Assembly: GCF_003668045.3 (NCBI RefSeq)
Contig: NC_048600.1
Coordinates: forward strand, 26,938,437 to 27,002,436
Direction: 5' to 3'
From: Cricetulus griseus
Lineage: Eukaryota; Chordata; Mammalia; Rodentia; Cricetidae
DNA length: 64,000 bases
Notes under the pieces: model-generated
Databases searched by the model: none
What the model was told of the DNA's origin: nothing
Seen by the model: only the letters and a program-made list of their open reading frames with translations
Position numbers and translations under genes: made by a program
Shown here: positions 9,674 through 21,320 of the stretch, piece by piece
Layout of the letters: each line of letters opens with the position of its first letter
Position numbering within the stretch: the stretch's first letter is position 1

Positions 9674-10659
9674 GGCCCAGTTCCTATAAGCACTCTTCCT
9701 TGTCTCACATTGGTGAAAGCCCTGGGGATGTGACCTCTCCTTACTGTCTCTTTGGATGTATCATGACCCAGCCAGAGTCATGACTGCAAAGGCTAACAAA
9801 AACATGGGGCATGGGGAGAAAGCTTGGGGTGACTGCACAGTGGGACCTCATGACCTTTGCACCAGAACTGAGCATGATCTTTTCCTTTCAGAGCTGCTAA
9901 TGATGGGAACTCCAGGGGCCTCCTATGGCAGCATTCACCCCATGGCTACCCAGTCCAGAAAACCTCACCACCATGTCAAAACTAGCTATACTGATCAGCT
10001 TGCTGGGAAGACTCACATTAGACAAGCTTTGCATGGAGACATATAAACCAGAAGCCACTTTCTCACTGATAATGTGTAACTATACGGCGGTTGGCACTGG
10101 GCAACTCTGTTCCTGATATAAAGCCCTGCCTTTGTTCATCACCCTAGGCCTCTTTGTGGACAGTGTCCCAAGGCACCAAGGCTTGAGACACCTGGCCTCA
10201 AGATCAGCCTCCTTTTCTGTTCCTTGCATTGATGTGGGCAGTCTCAGCCCCATGCCTGAGACTCAGGGTACATCATCTGTCCCTGTTGCCCAGGGACAGT
10301 GCCTATTCCCTCATCATTCCCCTTCCACTGCAGTCCCTTGCCCTGGGACTCTGGGGAAAAGCCAAAGCCAGATGAACTAGTATGCTCAGACAATATTGTC
10401 GCCATGCCTTCCAGCATCTGAGGCAGCCTTGTCCACCTGGTCCTGGCCCAGCTAGAAGCAGGTGGACCAGAAGTGCCTGGTTCTCTTCCTGCGTGTGAGC
10501 AGCAGGCTCCGGATGTTTTCCCAGCTGTCCAGGACATTCACATGGAGTTCCCACAGAGAATCCTGATGCCCAACTACCTTCTCTCTGGCTCACAGCACCA
10601 AATCAGCACCCACTAGCTCAAGCACCCAGGCCTAGAAATTGTTCTCTCCTTACAGAGAC

Positions 10660-10848
10660 CTTTGGGGATATGGCTCAGCTGGTAGAGTGCTTGCTTAGCA
10701 CACTGGCTCCAATCCCCAGCACCAAATAAACCGGGTGTGATGATGAAGGCCTGGAATCCCATCAGAAGTTCAAGGTGATCCTTGGCTACACAGTGAGTTT
10801 GAAACCAGCCTTGGCTGCATAAAACCCTGGCTCAAAAACAAACAAACC
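10660..10848 (+). mobile_element. B4 SINE (ID head plus B1-like body)
   Basis: GGGGATATGGCTCAGCTGGT, CCAATCCCCAGCACCAAATA, then GGCCTGGAATCCCATCAGAA to AACCCTGGCTCAAAAAC. Confidence 0.75.
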
Positions 10849-10939
10849 AGACTGTGGTTACACAAAGTTACAGGTTACAGGTAGGTGCAGGCCCTCAGTG
10901 ACTACCACAGTGTCATAAAGCACACGGCTGCATGACTAT

Positions 10940-11324
10940 AGATGGGGAAGTCCTTCTGTGTATATGTTTCTCTTATTGGTTAATGAATAAAACACTGATT
11001 GGCTGATTGGCCAGACAGGAAGTGACATAGCTGGGCAGAATCAGAATATAAGCAGGGACAAACAGGAAATCGTGCTCTTCTCTGCTCTTCGGAGACACTG
11101 AGCCAGGTGTCTTCATGTAGCAGGCAAAGAAGTTGCAGATCTGGTAAGCCAAGACCACGTGAAAATACATGGATTAGTAGTTGTGGGTTAATAATTAAGT
11201 CAAAGCTAGCCAAAAAGAAACTATAGCCAAAGGCCAACAGCTTTATAATTAATATAGTGTCTGTGTGTTCATTTGGAACTGATGAGGCTCTGGGACCAGG
11301 ATGTCGGGAAGAATGTTCATTACA
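10940..11324 (+). mobile_element. Solo LTR (385 bp) with 6-bp target duplication
   Basis: The element is flanked by an exact GACTAT duplication (10934-10939 and 11325-11330), the size made by class II endogenous retrovirus integrases. It contains TATATGTTTCTCTTATTGG, AATAAA and a TTAATTATTAACCC-type segment, and ends ATTACA. A second copy is at 37685-38262. No internal retroviral genes are present. Confidence 0.7.
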
Positions 11325-11718
11325 GACTATTTCTGTGATGAAATAGCATTACCAAAAGCAAGTTGGTGAGGAAAGGGTTTGTTTGGCTTACACTTCTACA
11401 TCACAGTCCATCACCGAAGCGAGTCAGGCCAGGAACTCAAACAAAGCAGGAACCTGGAGGCAGGAGCTGATGCAGAGGCCATGAAGGGATGCTGCTTACT
11501 GGCTTGCTCTCATGACTTGCTCAGCCTGTTTTCTTGTAGAACCCAGGACCAGCAGTCCAGGGATAGCACTACCCACAATGGGCTGAGCCCTCCCCCATCA
11601 ATCAGCAATTAAGAAAATGCCCTACATGATTGCTCACTGGATCTTACAGAGGCATTTTCTCAACTGAAGTTCCCTCCTCTCTAACGACCATAGACTTGTA
11701 TCAAACTAGCCAGCACAG
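11325..11718 (+). repeat. Interspersed rodent repeat (family A) copy
   Basis: TTTCTGTGATGAAATAGCAT to TCAAACTAGCCAGCACA. It closely matches the copy at 8433-8830. The solo LTR at 10940-11324 has landed at its left edge. Confidence 0.7.
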
Positions 11719-11719
11719 C

Positions 11720-12220
11720 CATGGAAAAGACACTCATTGCCAGCCATTTAAATGAAAACCTCCAGAGCACACGCTAGCCACCCACTAGGATAAATCAAAT
11801 CTGAGTTTGCCACGCCATCATTGGCACAGATGTGAAGGCACCAGAACCCTCACACAGATGTCATTTGCCCCAGGCATGTAAAACGGAGCAATCCTACAAC
11901 TTCTTTCAAATCTAAACACATGCTGACCACATGAGCTAGTCATAGCACTCCCACAGACATCCAAAAGAAAGATAAGCCTGTGCCAGTGAGATTCCCCAGG
12001 TGCTCACAGCACATTAGCGGAACAACCAAGGGACAGCTGAATGCCCTTCTGGGGGTGAGACCCTGAGTGGACAGCGGTTCAACGTCATTCTAGGAATCAC
12101 AATGGGGTGAGAGGAAGGTTCCAGCTGTTGCACACAGCAGCTAATGGATTTCAGGGCACTTACAACCAAGCTGGGTGGCAGGGGTGGGACGGACAGGACT
12201 GATAAAAGATAGCATAAGAA
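11720..12220. other. No gene or SINE recognised
   Basis: The stretch shows no coding frame of interest and no repeat I can place. Confidence 0.4.
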
Positions 12221-12225
12221 TCGAC

Positions 12226-12449
12226 TTCTGGGAGAGAAAGTTCAGTAGTTAAGAGCTCATATTAGTCTTTCAGAAGATCCAAGTTCTATTCCCAGCACCC
12301 ATGTCATCATGGGGCAGCTCATGAACTGTCTATATAACTCCAGCTTGTTGAGAGAGGGTGTCCAGCACCCTCTTCTGACCTTCAAGAGCACCTGTACTCC
12401 CAGGCACCTGTACTCATGGGCACATACCCACACACATTAACATGGTTAA
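12226..12449 (+). mobile_element. B3 SINE
   Basis: TTCTGGGAGAGAAAGTTCAG to CACACATTAACATGG with the B3-typical CAGCACCCTCTTCTGACC. Confidence 0.65.
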
Positions 12450-12460
12450 AAAATAGCCGG

Positions 12461-12651
12461 ACGGGCTGGAGAGATTGCTCAGAGGTTAAGAGCACTGACT
12501 GCTCTTCCAGAGGTCCTGAGTTCAATTCCCAGCAACCACATGGTGGCTCACAACCATCCGTTATGAGATCTGGTGCCCTCTTGTGGTGTGCAGGTATACA
12601 TGGAAGCAGAATGTTGTATACATAATAAATAAATAAATTCTTTAAAAAAAG
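12461..12651 (+). mobile_element. B2 SINE nested in a B1
   Basis: A complete B2 from GGGCTGGAGAGATTGCTCAG to AATAAATAAATTCTTTAAAA. The 11-bp duplication AAAATAGCCGG at 12450-12460 and 12652-12662 shows it inserted into the 5' end of the B1 that follows. Confidence 0.9.
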
Positions 12652-12655
12652 AAAA

Positions 12656-12815
12656 TAGCCGGGCATTGGTAGCACATGCCTGTGATTCTAGTACTCGGGA
12701 GTGAGAGGCAGGCAGATCTCTGAGTTCGAAGCCAGCCCGGTCTACAGAGGGAGTTCCAGGTCAGCCAGGGCTACACAGAGAAAACCTGTCTCTAAAAACC
12801 CCAATAAATAAATAA
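12656..12815 (+). mobile_element. B1 SINE
   Basis: AGCCGGGCATTGGTAGCACA to GAAAACCTGTCTCTAAAAAC with an A-rich tail. Confidence 0.85.
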
Positions 12816-12917
12816 TAAAAATCCTTTGTGATCTTTGGGGAAAACTCTAAGGTGAAGATTTTATTGGCTCAGTTGTGACAGCCTTGTGGGTAGACATTTA
12901 CATCAAACTTATTCAAT

Positions 12918-13005
12918 AGGAGACTAAGGATCTAGCTCAGTGGTGGAGGGCTTGCCTAGCACATAGAAGGCCCTGGTTTCAATCCCCAGTATTGCAAAAA
13001 CAAAG
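12918..13005 (+). mobile_element. ID element
   Basis: AAGGATCTAGCTCAGTGGTG to AATCCCCAGTATTGCAAAAA is the tRNA-Ala-derived ID core plus tail. Confidence 0.75.
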
Positions 13006-13649
13006 CAACTTATTAAATAGCATGGATTTGCTACAGATGGGCTGTGACTCATTTCCTGAGGTTTGTGTGATGGCAGCCAGGTCCTTAAAGGGTTGCTGCC
13101 CAGGGCAATGGGGTGGGGTGCTCAGATCAGTTGAGAGAAGAAATGTGGGCACCCCAGCTTCTCAGCCTTCCTGTTCTTCAATAAGATCCTTTGTCCCTGT
13201 GTCAGAATCTGGGCCATGCTGAACTCTGAGCTAAGTAAACTTTTCTTTTTACAGTTGGCCTGCCTCTGGTGTTTCACTGTAGTAACCAAATGATACAATA
13301 TTAAGCTGATACAGCATTACATATGCACTGTGTGTTGTATGTCAATTATATCTCAATAAACCAGGAAAAGAAGAAAGAAAATCATCCCAAAGGAAGATGG
13401 AGAAAGTCAAACAGAATATAAACTCTGTCTTTGACACCAGTTCCTCCAAGTAACACAAAAGAGAGGTAGAAACTCCAAGAATAAGCCCAAAGACTGCTGC
13501 CAAACCAGAAAACGGAGCAGAGCTTGAGGAAGTGGAGTCCAGCTGCTCACCGGCATCCCTTCAGCATCAGGTGGAGCACATGAGCTTTCAATAGCAGCAT
13601 CCGAATAAAATAGGAAAGCCAAGAGAATGGAGAATCCCAAGAAACCATA

Positions 13650-13757
13650 TTTGCCCCAAGCAAAGATGGGGGCAGGAGGAGGGGGAAGCAGGAGATGGGG
13701 AACAGGAAGGGGACAGGAGATGGGGAAGAGGAGGAGGGAGAGGAGGAGGGTGAGCCT
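13650..13757 (+). repeat. G-rich polypurine tract
   Basis: About 100 bases of almost only A and G (GGGGGAAGCAGGAGATGGGG and similar). It is capable of triplex or G-quadruplex structure. Confidence 0.75.
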
Positions 13758-14119
13758 TTGTTTCCAACAGCCCTGACACAGTGAGTGCTCCGGCCTTGGT
13801 AGGTCCTAGCCCCTCCTCATTTACCATCCTTAGGCAAAGCTGGCAGAAGAGAGGAAAGGCAAACAGTAGGAACCACAAAGCTGCGAAAGGAGTAACAGAA
13901 TAGAAAGGAGAAAAGAACAGGAAAGACATGTAGTAGATGACAACTTACTAGTGAGAATGTCACCAGCACCAATGGGAACTGCTACTGAGCCTTCCACTGT
14001 CAATTAAACAAAAAGTGAATGAAGCCATCATCTAGGAAGCAGGAGCATAGAGGAGATATCAGAGCTCAGGGCAGGCAACAGAGACAAGAAAAGCCCAAGC
14101 CGATGCAACTGAGGCATGA

Positions 14120-14400
14120 AGGGAGAAATCAGTCAGGAACACAGGGCCAGTGGGATGGCTCAACAGATACAGCACAACGACCCATGGAGAAGCCAGGTGG
14201 GCATAGTGATCCACATAATCCCAGCTTGTGAGCAGTAGAGACAGGGGCCCAGAGCAAGCTGCCTCCGAAACCAAGCCCAGTGAGTTCCAGGTTCTGTGAT
14301 AGACCCTGCCTCAATGTGTAAGGTGGAGAGAGATCAATGAACACATCCAGTGTCAATTTCAGGTTTCTATCCTATGCACACACACGTGCATCACACATTA

Positions 14401-14402
<2 letters not shown>
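14120..14402 (+). mobile_element. Diverged B3/B4-type SINE
   Basis: GGCCAGTGGGATGGCTCAAC and ATAATCCCAGCTTGTGAGCA are recognisable. The rest is degenerate. Confidence 0.4.

Positions 14403-14450
<48 letters not shown>
14403..14450. repeat. (CA)n microsatellite
   Basis: About 23 uninterrupted CA units. Confidence 0.93.
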
Positions 14451-14452
<2 letters not shown>

Positions 14453-14479
14453 CACAAGACAAATGCAATAGCAACACTG

Positions 14480-14655
14480 GAAACCCTGGGCCTGTTGGTA
14501 CACACCTTTAATCCCAGAACTCAGGAGGCAAAGTCAGGTGGATATCTGTGAGTTCTAGACCAGCCTGGTTTACATAGTGAGTTTCTGGCTATTCAGGGCT
14601 ATACAGAGAAACCTTGTCAAAAAAAAAGAAAAGAAAAGAAAAAAGAAAAAAGACT
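14480..14655 (+). mobile_element. B1 SINE
   Basis: CTGGGCCTGTTGGTACACAC to GAAACCTTGTCAAAAAAAAA plus A/G tail. Confidence 0.8.
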
Positions 14656-14815
14656 CATCTGAGGTCAAAAGGAGGGAGGAGCACTCATCTGGGACAGAGG
14701 GGAGAGAGGAACACTCAGCTGGGTGAGTAGGGAGGAAGGAGCACTCATTTGAGGCAGGAGGGAGGAGCACTCATCTGAGGAAGAAGGGAGGGAGGAGCAC
14801 TCAGCTAAGTCTTTA
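14655..14815. repeat. Degenerate tandem repeat, about 5 units of 25-38 bp
   Basis: The core GGAGCACTCATCTGAGG / GGAACACTCAGCTGGG recurs five times. Related GGGGAACACTCAGCTGTGG and GATCCCAGCTGG are seen again near 15,065-15,110. Confidence 0.75.
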
Positions 14816-15817
14816 AAATGGCAGACCAAAGCCCCTCTCCCAAGCATTCTAGCCAAATCCACCCCTGCCCTTCCAGTTTGATCCTCTAGGGCTGACAGTA
14901 AGGTGTTCAGCATGGGGCAGCTCAGGCTAAGGAGCCTGGAGCTTATGTTCAAAGCATCTCTGCTTCTCACTAGCTGTGTGACCTCAGGTCCATGCTCCCT
15001 CCCCCACCCCGGAGCATCTCCCTAGAGGCGGGTGAAGATCCAGCTGGGGCAGGAGGGAAGGGAGATCCCAGCTGGAACAGAGAGGGGAACACTCAGCTGT
15101 GGTGAGGGAGCACACTGAGCTGCTCAGTTTCATCTGAGAGTATGACAGAGGACCTGTCCTCCTGATCCCTGGCTGCCTCTAGTCCACAGGCTCTGAGACC
15201 ACCTGCCAAATCTAGGAATGCCAGACAGATGCCAACAGAAAGGAGAAGGGAATGGGCTGGTCCCCAGACAGCAGTTTTGGGCTTGTAGTTCCTGCTCTGG
15301 TATGACGTTGCCCGTTCCAATCCTGTGCTGGCTCCTGGCTCAGTGGGCTTTGTCTCAGAGATATGATTCTATTCTAAATCCACATGACATTTAATGAAGT
15401 GGCTCTCAGGCACCAGACGGTGTGTCTGAGTTATGAAACCGCAGTTCTGATCCTTCATGGGCCTCACAGTGGCAGGCAGGGACTCTTGTGAGGAAGCTAT
15501 ACCGTGTCACTTGAGAAGAACATACTGTCTACAGACCAGAGATACCTCTAAGTCCTGGGTTGCACCACCACCTTGATGGAGCCTTCATTCTGAGACTTGT
15601 TTTCCCCACAGGCTGGATCGAGAGTGTTAGCCAATTTTATCAGTGTTGGCCTTAGCTCCTGGCTTGTCCCTCTGCAACCCAGTACAATGAACACTGTGGA
15701 GCAAGACTATTCGGGGAGACAGGAAATCAATGTCAGGGTTGGCAAGCATTTAAAATATGACACATGGTGGGGTGACTTGCCCAAGACACACAGCTAGTCT
15801 CTGCATAAGAAATGAGC

Positions 15818-15895
15818 TTGTGAGCTGGGGATATAGCAGAGTTGATAGAGTGTTTGTCTAGCATGTTTGAAGCCCTGGGGTCAATCCCAGCACCA
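15818..15895 (+). mobile_element. ID element
   Basis: AGCTGGGGATATAGCAGAGT to GGGGTCAATCCCAGCACCA. It is followed directly by an expanded 33-bp tandem array. Confidence 0.7.
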
Positions 15896-16060
15896 CATGG
15901 ATTAGGCATGGGGAGACATACTTGCAATCATGGACTAGGCATAGAAAGACATACTTGCAGTCATGGATTAGTCATGGGGAGACATACTTGCAGTCATGGA
16001 TTAGGCATGGTGAGACATACTTGCAGTCACTGATCAGGCATGGTGAGACATACTTGCAGT
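15896..16060. repeat. Five exact-period 33-bp tandem units
   Basis: CATGGATTAGGCATGGGGAG ... ACATACTTGCAGT repeats at 15896, 15929, 15962, 15995 and 16028. It looks like amplification of the start of a B4 body, whose remainder continues to about 16165. The 33-bp period keeps one reading frame open, which explains the small repetitive open frames. Confidence 0.93.
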
Positions 16061-16184
16061 TCCAGCACTACTGTGGTGGAAGCATGAGAACAAGGTCATG
16101 TCCAGTTACGCAGTAAGTTCAATACCAGCCTGAGCTAATGACTAAACGAGACCCTGTCTCAAAAAAACAAAACCAACAAGTCAA

Positions 16185-16330
16185 TTGGTGCTGGTGCACA
16201 CCTTTGATCTCAGCACTCAAGAGGGCAGGGACAAGCAGATCTTTGAGTTCGAGGCCAGCTTGGTCTACATAGCGAGTTCCAGGACAGCCAGGGGTATGCA
16301 GAGAAATCCTGTCTCAAACAACAAGAAGTC
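16185..16330 (+). mobile_element. B1 SINE
   Basis: TTGGTGCTGGTGCACACCTT to GAGAAATCCTGTCTCAAACA. Confidence 0.8.
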
Positions 16331-18310
16331 ACCACTGCCCAGTGCCACCACACTGGGCAATGAATTTGCATACCTCCCAATCCCCTCCTACCCTCTTCTG
16401 GACGCCTACTGCCAGAGCACGATAGCTGATTGATTCTGGTGTTTTCCACAAGACAACCTTCTCCTCCCACACACTTGCTGACTCTCCCTAGGTAAAGATG
16501 ACCTCCTGAATTCCACAGAAGCAAAGATAGAAATACTTCCGGAAGCTTTCCTTTCCGAAGGAAGCAGAGACTTTCCGACATCTCAACAACTTAGCTACTA
16601 AAAATAGCAATGCCACCTACGTGACAGACAATTCGTTGGGGATCATTGAAGGGCCAGAATAGTAAGGTTCCTGGTGGGTTTGGAGCCCAGAAGCTGAGTG
16701 TTAGGAGACAGTGGGCAGCTGTCTGCAGCTGGAGCTGTGGCCCAAGGTCCCAGGAATCTGTAGAGGCATGGGGATGCCAAATGATGCTCTGCCAACAGTT
16801 GCAAAAAGTCCATTTCCCGGCTACATCATATGGACATCTGTGCAGGCCCTGGTTCCCAAGAAAACTGCAAATGGAACAAATTGCATTAGCAAGAGTTCTG
16901 AGAACTCACCTCTGCCCTGGGGAAAGCCTGCAGTGAGAGAAGAGGAAGCCGAATACCGAAATCCCTCCAACTAAGGACAGTTACAGGCCTGGCTCAAGAC
17001 GGTGGGGCACGTGCTGGAGGGAAAGCCATGGTGTCCTAAAAGGGACTCAGCCTTCACTTAGGCTTTCTGGCCCCATGGCCTGAAGCTCCAGCTTCCAGCC
17101 ACTCTGCAGGTTGAAGGACTACCACAGCAGACCTGTGAACGGAAAGATGGTAACATTGGTGTGAGCAGTGGACACCCACAGCTGTTGGGAGGGCAGGGAA
17201 GTAGGAAGCCTGAGAACCTACCACCGGCTCTGGTGCCAAGGCCCCTGTGGTCACAACTTCAGTTGGTCCGTATGGTGTGATCCCCATGTTGAGTCAGACA
17301 CAACAGCCCTCCCAGCCTGTCATCCCTTCCTGTTCAAAAAGCATGCAGAGGGAGTCTTCTTTGGGTGATAATTTCAGATCTACATCGCTGAACACCCAGA
17401 GGTTACAAAAGAGATCCTGACTTGGCCTGCCTAGGTCTGGGAAGGGTCCCAGGGGTCTCTAAATTGGGGCCTGAAGGGTTGAGAACTTACTATCAATGTG
17501 GGGCCAGATAGACTAAGAGACAATAAGAAAAGGTAGAGTAAAACGATTCTGGTCTGGGAGACTCCAGACTGGGTAGGTAAAACCCCTGGACTCAGCATGA
17601 TGGAGGGCGGTGTCATGCAACATAGTGACTTGACCATGAGTGAGGACAATCAGGTGAGAGGTGGTGGTACCATGCTGAGGCCTGGTGCCTGGTGCCTAGT
17701 GCCTGGTGAGGATTGTCGGCAGGCAGGAGCTCCCTCTCCTGGCCACAGGTAAAATAGCAGCTGCCAGTAAGGCCTGGGTGACCTCCTTAGCCTGGGTGGG
17801 GCTCCATTCCTTGAACTGGGAAACAGGGTATGAGAGAAACACGATAAGCATAACTGGGGTCATGCAGTTTGGGTCATGCTTGTGGGACACCCAAATGGGG
17901 TATCTCTTGTTGAGTTTACTCTGAAAGTGTGGGGAAAAAATGGGGACCATTCTAGCAAATTGTAGAGACAGTCATCCGGCCTGGTCTACTTCCCTTTGGG
18001 ACATCCACTCAAACTGCTCACCTGAGGAATGATCAGGGTTGCGTCACCTCTCTGGCCTGGCAGGGCATTAGGCCCAACACTCCTTGTAACCACATACTGA
18101 CAACAAAGGGGTGACAGCTGTGACGACAGGTGGCAGAAGCACCCCAGAACCAGGTGCAGCCTATTGGTCACCTACGAGCGGTGGGGACAGTCTAGGAAGT
18201 GGTTTCAAGCCCTATTGCCTGGCCCAGCAATCTAATGGCTGCATGATGAAGACCCAGGGATGGAAGAATGGAGATCTAAGAGAGGAGTTGAGGGCAGAAA
18301 GCAGACAAGT
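16331..18310. other. About 2 kb of single-copy-looking DNA
   Basis: No SINE, no gene family resemblance and no splice-supported coding frame is seen. A cluster of TTCCG motifs at 16536-16580 is the only notable feature. Confidence 0.45.
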
Positions 18311-18317
18311 GAGAAAT

Positions 18318-18465
18318 CCCTAACTCGGGTGTCCTGGCGCATGCCTTTAACCCCAGCACTCAGGAAGCAGAGGCAGGTGGATCAGGGTCTGAGGCCAGCC
18401 TGGTCTACTTGAGTTCCAGGCCAGCCAGGGCTACACAATGAGAGACCCTGTCTCACAATGAAAGA
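18318..18465 (+). mobile_element. B1 SINE
   Basis: GGTGTCCTGGCGCATGCCTT to GAGACCCTGTCTCACAATG. Confidence 0.8.
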
Positions 18466-19630
18466 GGGGAGGGTACAATGGAGGACGACCAGTGGAAGAC
18501 AACCCATGTGTTCCTCAGAGTTCTGACTCCTAACTCCCCAGAGGCCCCAGGGGGTCAGCACCCCAGAAACTCCTTGGAGAAGATCCTGTGCTTCTTTTTC
18601 TGGTCAGAACAATCTTCAAGGAAAACAGAAGGTATGGACCCCTAGTTCTTCTAATGTCCCTTTCCCTACCCTACCAAGGGGTAACTAGAATCTTTGGAGG
18701 CCCCCCAGCTTTAAGATCCAGTGAGAAATCCCCTCAGAAGTTATGTCACGTACAAACCAGTTTTTTTTTTTTAATGCAAAATGGTCAAATAGTCAAGGGG
18801 GGGGGGGAGCTTCATTGCATAGAACTCATGTTCTCCCTGCCACCTGAGGGAGGCTCTCTCACATTCTAAATGATCTCGTAGAAATAAAATCCAACATCTT
18901 CGTCAATCATCACTTCTGTCTGAAATCTGCCAGCAAATCTAGGGCTGCCCATCACTATGGAGGAGGGAGACACAGCTGCATCCTCTCTGTGATGCCCAGA
19001 TGCCAAGATGGTATCTATCTATACTGGAGGCTGCCTCATCTAAAGAGGCCAAACAACACCCTGCTGCCACTTACATTCAAGGCCTGCCTGCAACATCTTG
19101 CTAAGCAAAACCATTATCAAGAAAGAGCTTCAGACTGTGTCAGTAGAGCCACTGGTCTCCAATAACACTGAGAGAGCAAGGGAGCCCCTCACACAAATGG
19201 TATTAGCAAATCTTGTTTCCATTTCACAAAAAGCAACTACTCCTAATGGCCATGGCAATGCCTGGTCAGGGAGACAGGGGAGAAAGGTTTCACAGATCTG
19301 CTCAGCAGGCAGGCTCCACCTCAGCAGACCAGAAAGTCCTCCATTTGTTCCCACACAATGAAATGTGGCCTTACATAAGCTTGCCTGGAGCTTGTACAAA
19401 GCCATGACATGCATAAGATTGATGCACACCCCACAGATTGCTCCTTTTCTGAACCTTATGCTGGCTAGCCCATTCTAGATCCAGATGCCTAGGAACTCAC
19501 AGGGTGAACTGTCTAACGTCATGGTCTCCCCAGGTGCACCCAAGGTCAGTACAGTTGAGGCCCTTCTCCTGTGACCTAAGATTTGTTCTATGACAGCAGT
19601 GGACAGTGGCACTGTGGGACAGTAGGAGAA
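18466..19630. other. Single-copy-looking DNA, no gene recognised
   Basis: It contains a T12 run near 18,761 and a G10 run near 18,798. I see nothing else that I can name. Confidence 0.4.
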
Positions 19631-19645
19631 ATAAGACCCAGGTCT

Positions 19646-19811
19646 CAGGCTGGAGAGATGGCTCAGCGGTTAAGAGCACTGACTGCTCTTCCAGAGGTCC
19701 TGAGTTCAATTCCCAGCAACCACATGGTGGCTCACAACCACCTTGAATGAGATCTGTTGCCCTCTGCTGGCATGCTGGCAGACTATACATAAAAAAAAAA
19801 AAAAAAAAAAA
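19646..19811 (+). mobile_element. B2 SINE with target duplication
   Basis: CAGGCTGGAGAGATGGCTCA to a 24-base A-tail. AAGACCCAGGTCT is repeated at 19633-19645 and 19812-19824. The 3' part of the B2 is shortened. Confidence 0.92.
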
Positions 19812-20504
19812 AAGACCCAGGTCTGTCCACTGCAAAGCTGCTGTGACAATAGGTCTTGAATCAGTAGCCTGTCATCCCCCAGTGGGTCTGTCCACACCCT
19901 GGTTTCCCAGTCAATTGACATCCTCTTGGACAGACCTCACCTTTTCTCATTCACCTGTCACTTATCTTGAAGGTTTCATGCTAGACAGTACAGGTGTGCT
20001 GAGCTCATAGAAGCAAGAATGAAAGCACTCAAGGGCAGGAGTCATACCACCTCCACAGATGTGGTGTGGAGAAACAGATATGCCCTTCTTTATCCCTTTG
20101 CAATATGGCTTCTTAAAATACCAGATTCACTTAGCCAATTTCCTCAGGGAGGGACTTCAATGAAAAAAGATAGCTGTTAAGTAAACCCACAACACAACAG
20201 TGACATGGCCCTTGGGAATAGCTGGTGTGACAGTATGAGGTCACAGGCTGTATGAATGTGAAGATGAGAAAGGACCTGTGACAGACACTAGTAGCCTGAA
20301 CCCAGATTCACACTAGTTGGAGGGGACAGCAGTGTAAGGCTCCCACTTGGAAGACCTGTAGCTGGAAGCTTTAGATGAGAAAGTGGCCTAGCCATAGTTG
20401 TCAGAATAATAAACTCAACATCATGCTGTGCGGTGTTGGTACACGTACTCAAGCAGAATCAGAAATTCAAGGTCATCTTGGCTTATGGGAGATGCCTCCA
20501 ATCC

Positions 20505-20585
20505 CCCAAATCAGGCATGGTGGCACATACCTACAATCCCAACATTCAAGAGGCTGAAGCTAGCCTGGGCTATAGACATGGTGCC
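20505..20585 (+). mobile_element. B4 SINE fragment
   Basis: CAGGCATGGTGGCACATACC to CTAGCCTGGGCTATAGAC. Confidence 0.55.
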
Positions 20586-20796
20586 ACAGACCCCATATAG
20601 AGGCCCAGGGTCTATCCATCCCCTACACATTCTATGTAAGAAAAGAGGATAATCTCCCCCAGAGCTAACAAAGAGCAAACAAGCCCCTTAGCTTCAATGA
20701 GAAACTTTCTAAAATCAAAATGTAAATTCTACCCAAAGAACCGACATTGAAAAGTCTCAGTTAAATCATCTAACACTTGTATGCCATGCAATTGAG

Positions 20797-20802
20797 TTTA
20801 TT
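20797..20802 (-). terminator. Rrm2: Candidate distal poly(A) signal of Rrm2
   Basis: The minus strand reads AATAAA in an AT-rich context about 1.58 kb after the stop codon. Long-UTR forms of RRM2 mRNA are known in mammals, so this may be the distal end. Use of the site is inferred. Confidence 0.4.
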
Positions 20803-21189
20803 AATTTTAGGTAACAATAATTTAATAGGTACAAAGAGTCTCATATTACAGAGGTATGTATACAATAAAACGAATCAGGGGTTAAATAGCTGGTACACAA
20901 TAGCATCAGTTAACAAGGAGGTTAGAGACCAATGGGACATGCTTACTTTTGTATTGGTTTTTAAGACAGTTCCATTATGTACCCCCAACTGGCCTCAAAC
21001 TTAGAGGAATTCTGAATTTTGTTTCCTAAACACAAACAGATTAATGCATACACAAGCAGTTATTTTGCTCTAGCTGTTAGTTGTATCTACTGGTCTGACA
21101 AGAATGTGAATGGAATACACATTAATAGCCCATACAGTACTAGACAGTACTGATTTCTGGTGTTTAGGAATTTACCAGGCACCAGGTAA

Positions 21190-21320
21190 AACCAGGCATG
21201 GTGGCACAAACCTTAATCCCAGTATTTGGGAGACAGGCAAGTTTGAGAGTCTGGTCTACACAACAAGTTCTAAGACTAGTCAGTTATATAATTAAGACCC
21301 TGTCTTTAAAAAAAAAAAAA
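21190..21320 (+). mobile_element. B1/B4-like SINE (antisense to Rrm2)
   Basis: AACCAGGCATGGTGGCACAA to ATTAAGACCCTGTCTTT plus A17. It lies in the putative long 3' UTR of Rrm2. Confidence 0.65.

Noticed and set aside
12918..13005. ID elements as tRNA-Ala genes
   Set aside because: They carry the A-rich tail and diverged core of the SINE and do not fold as a tRNA.
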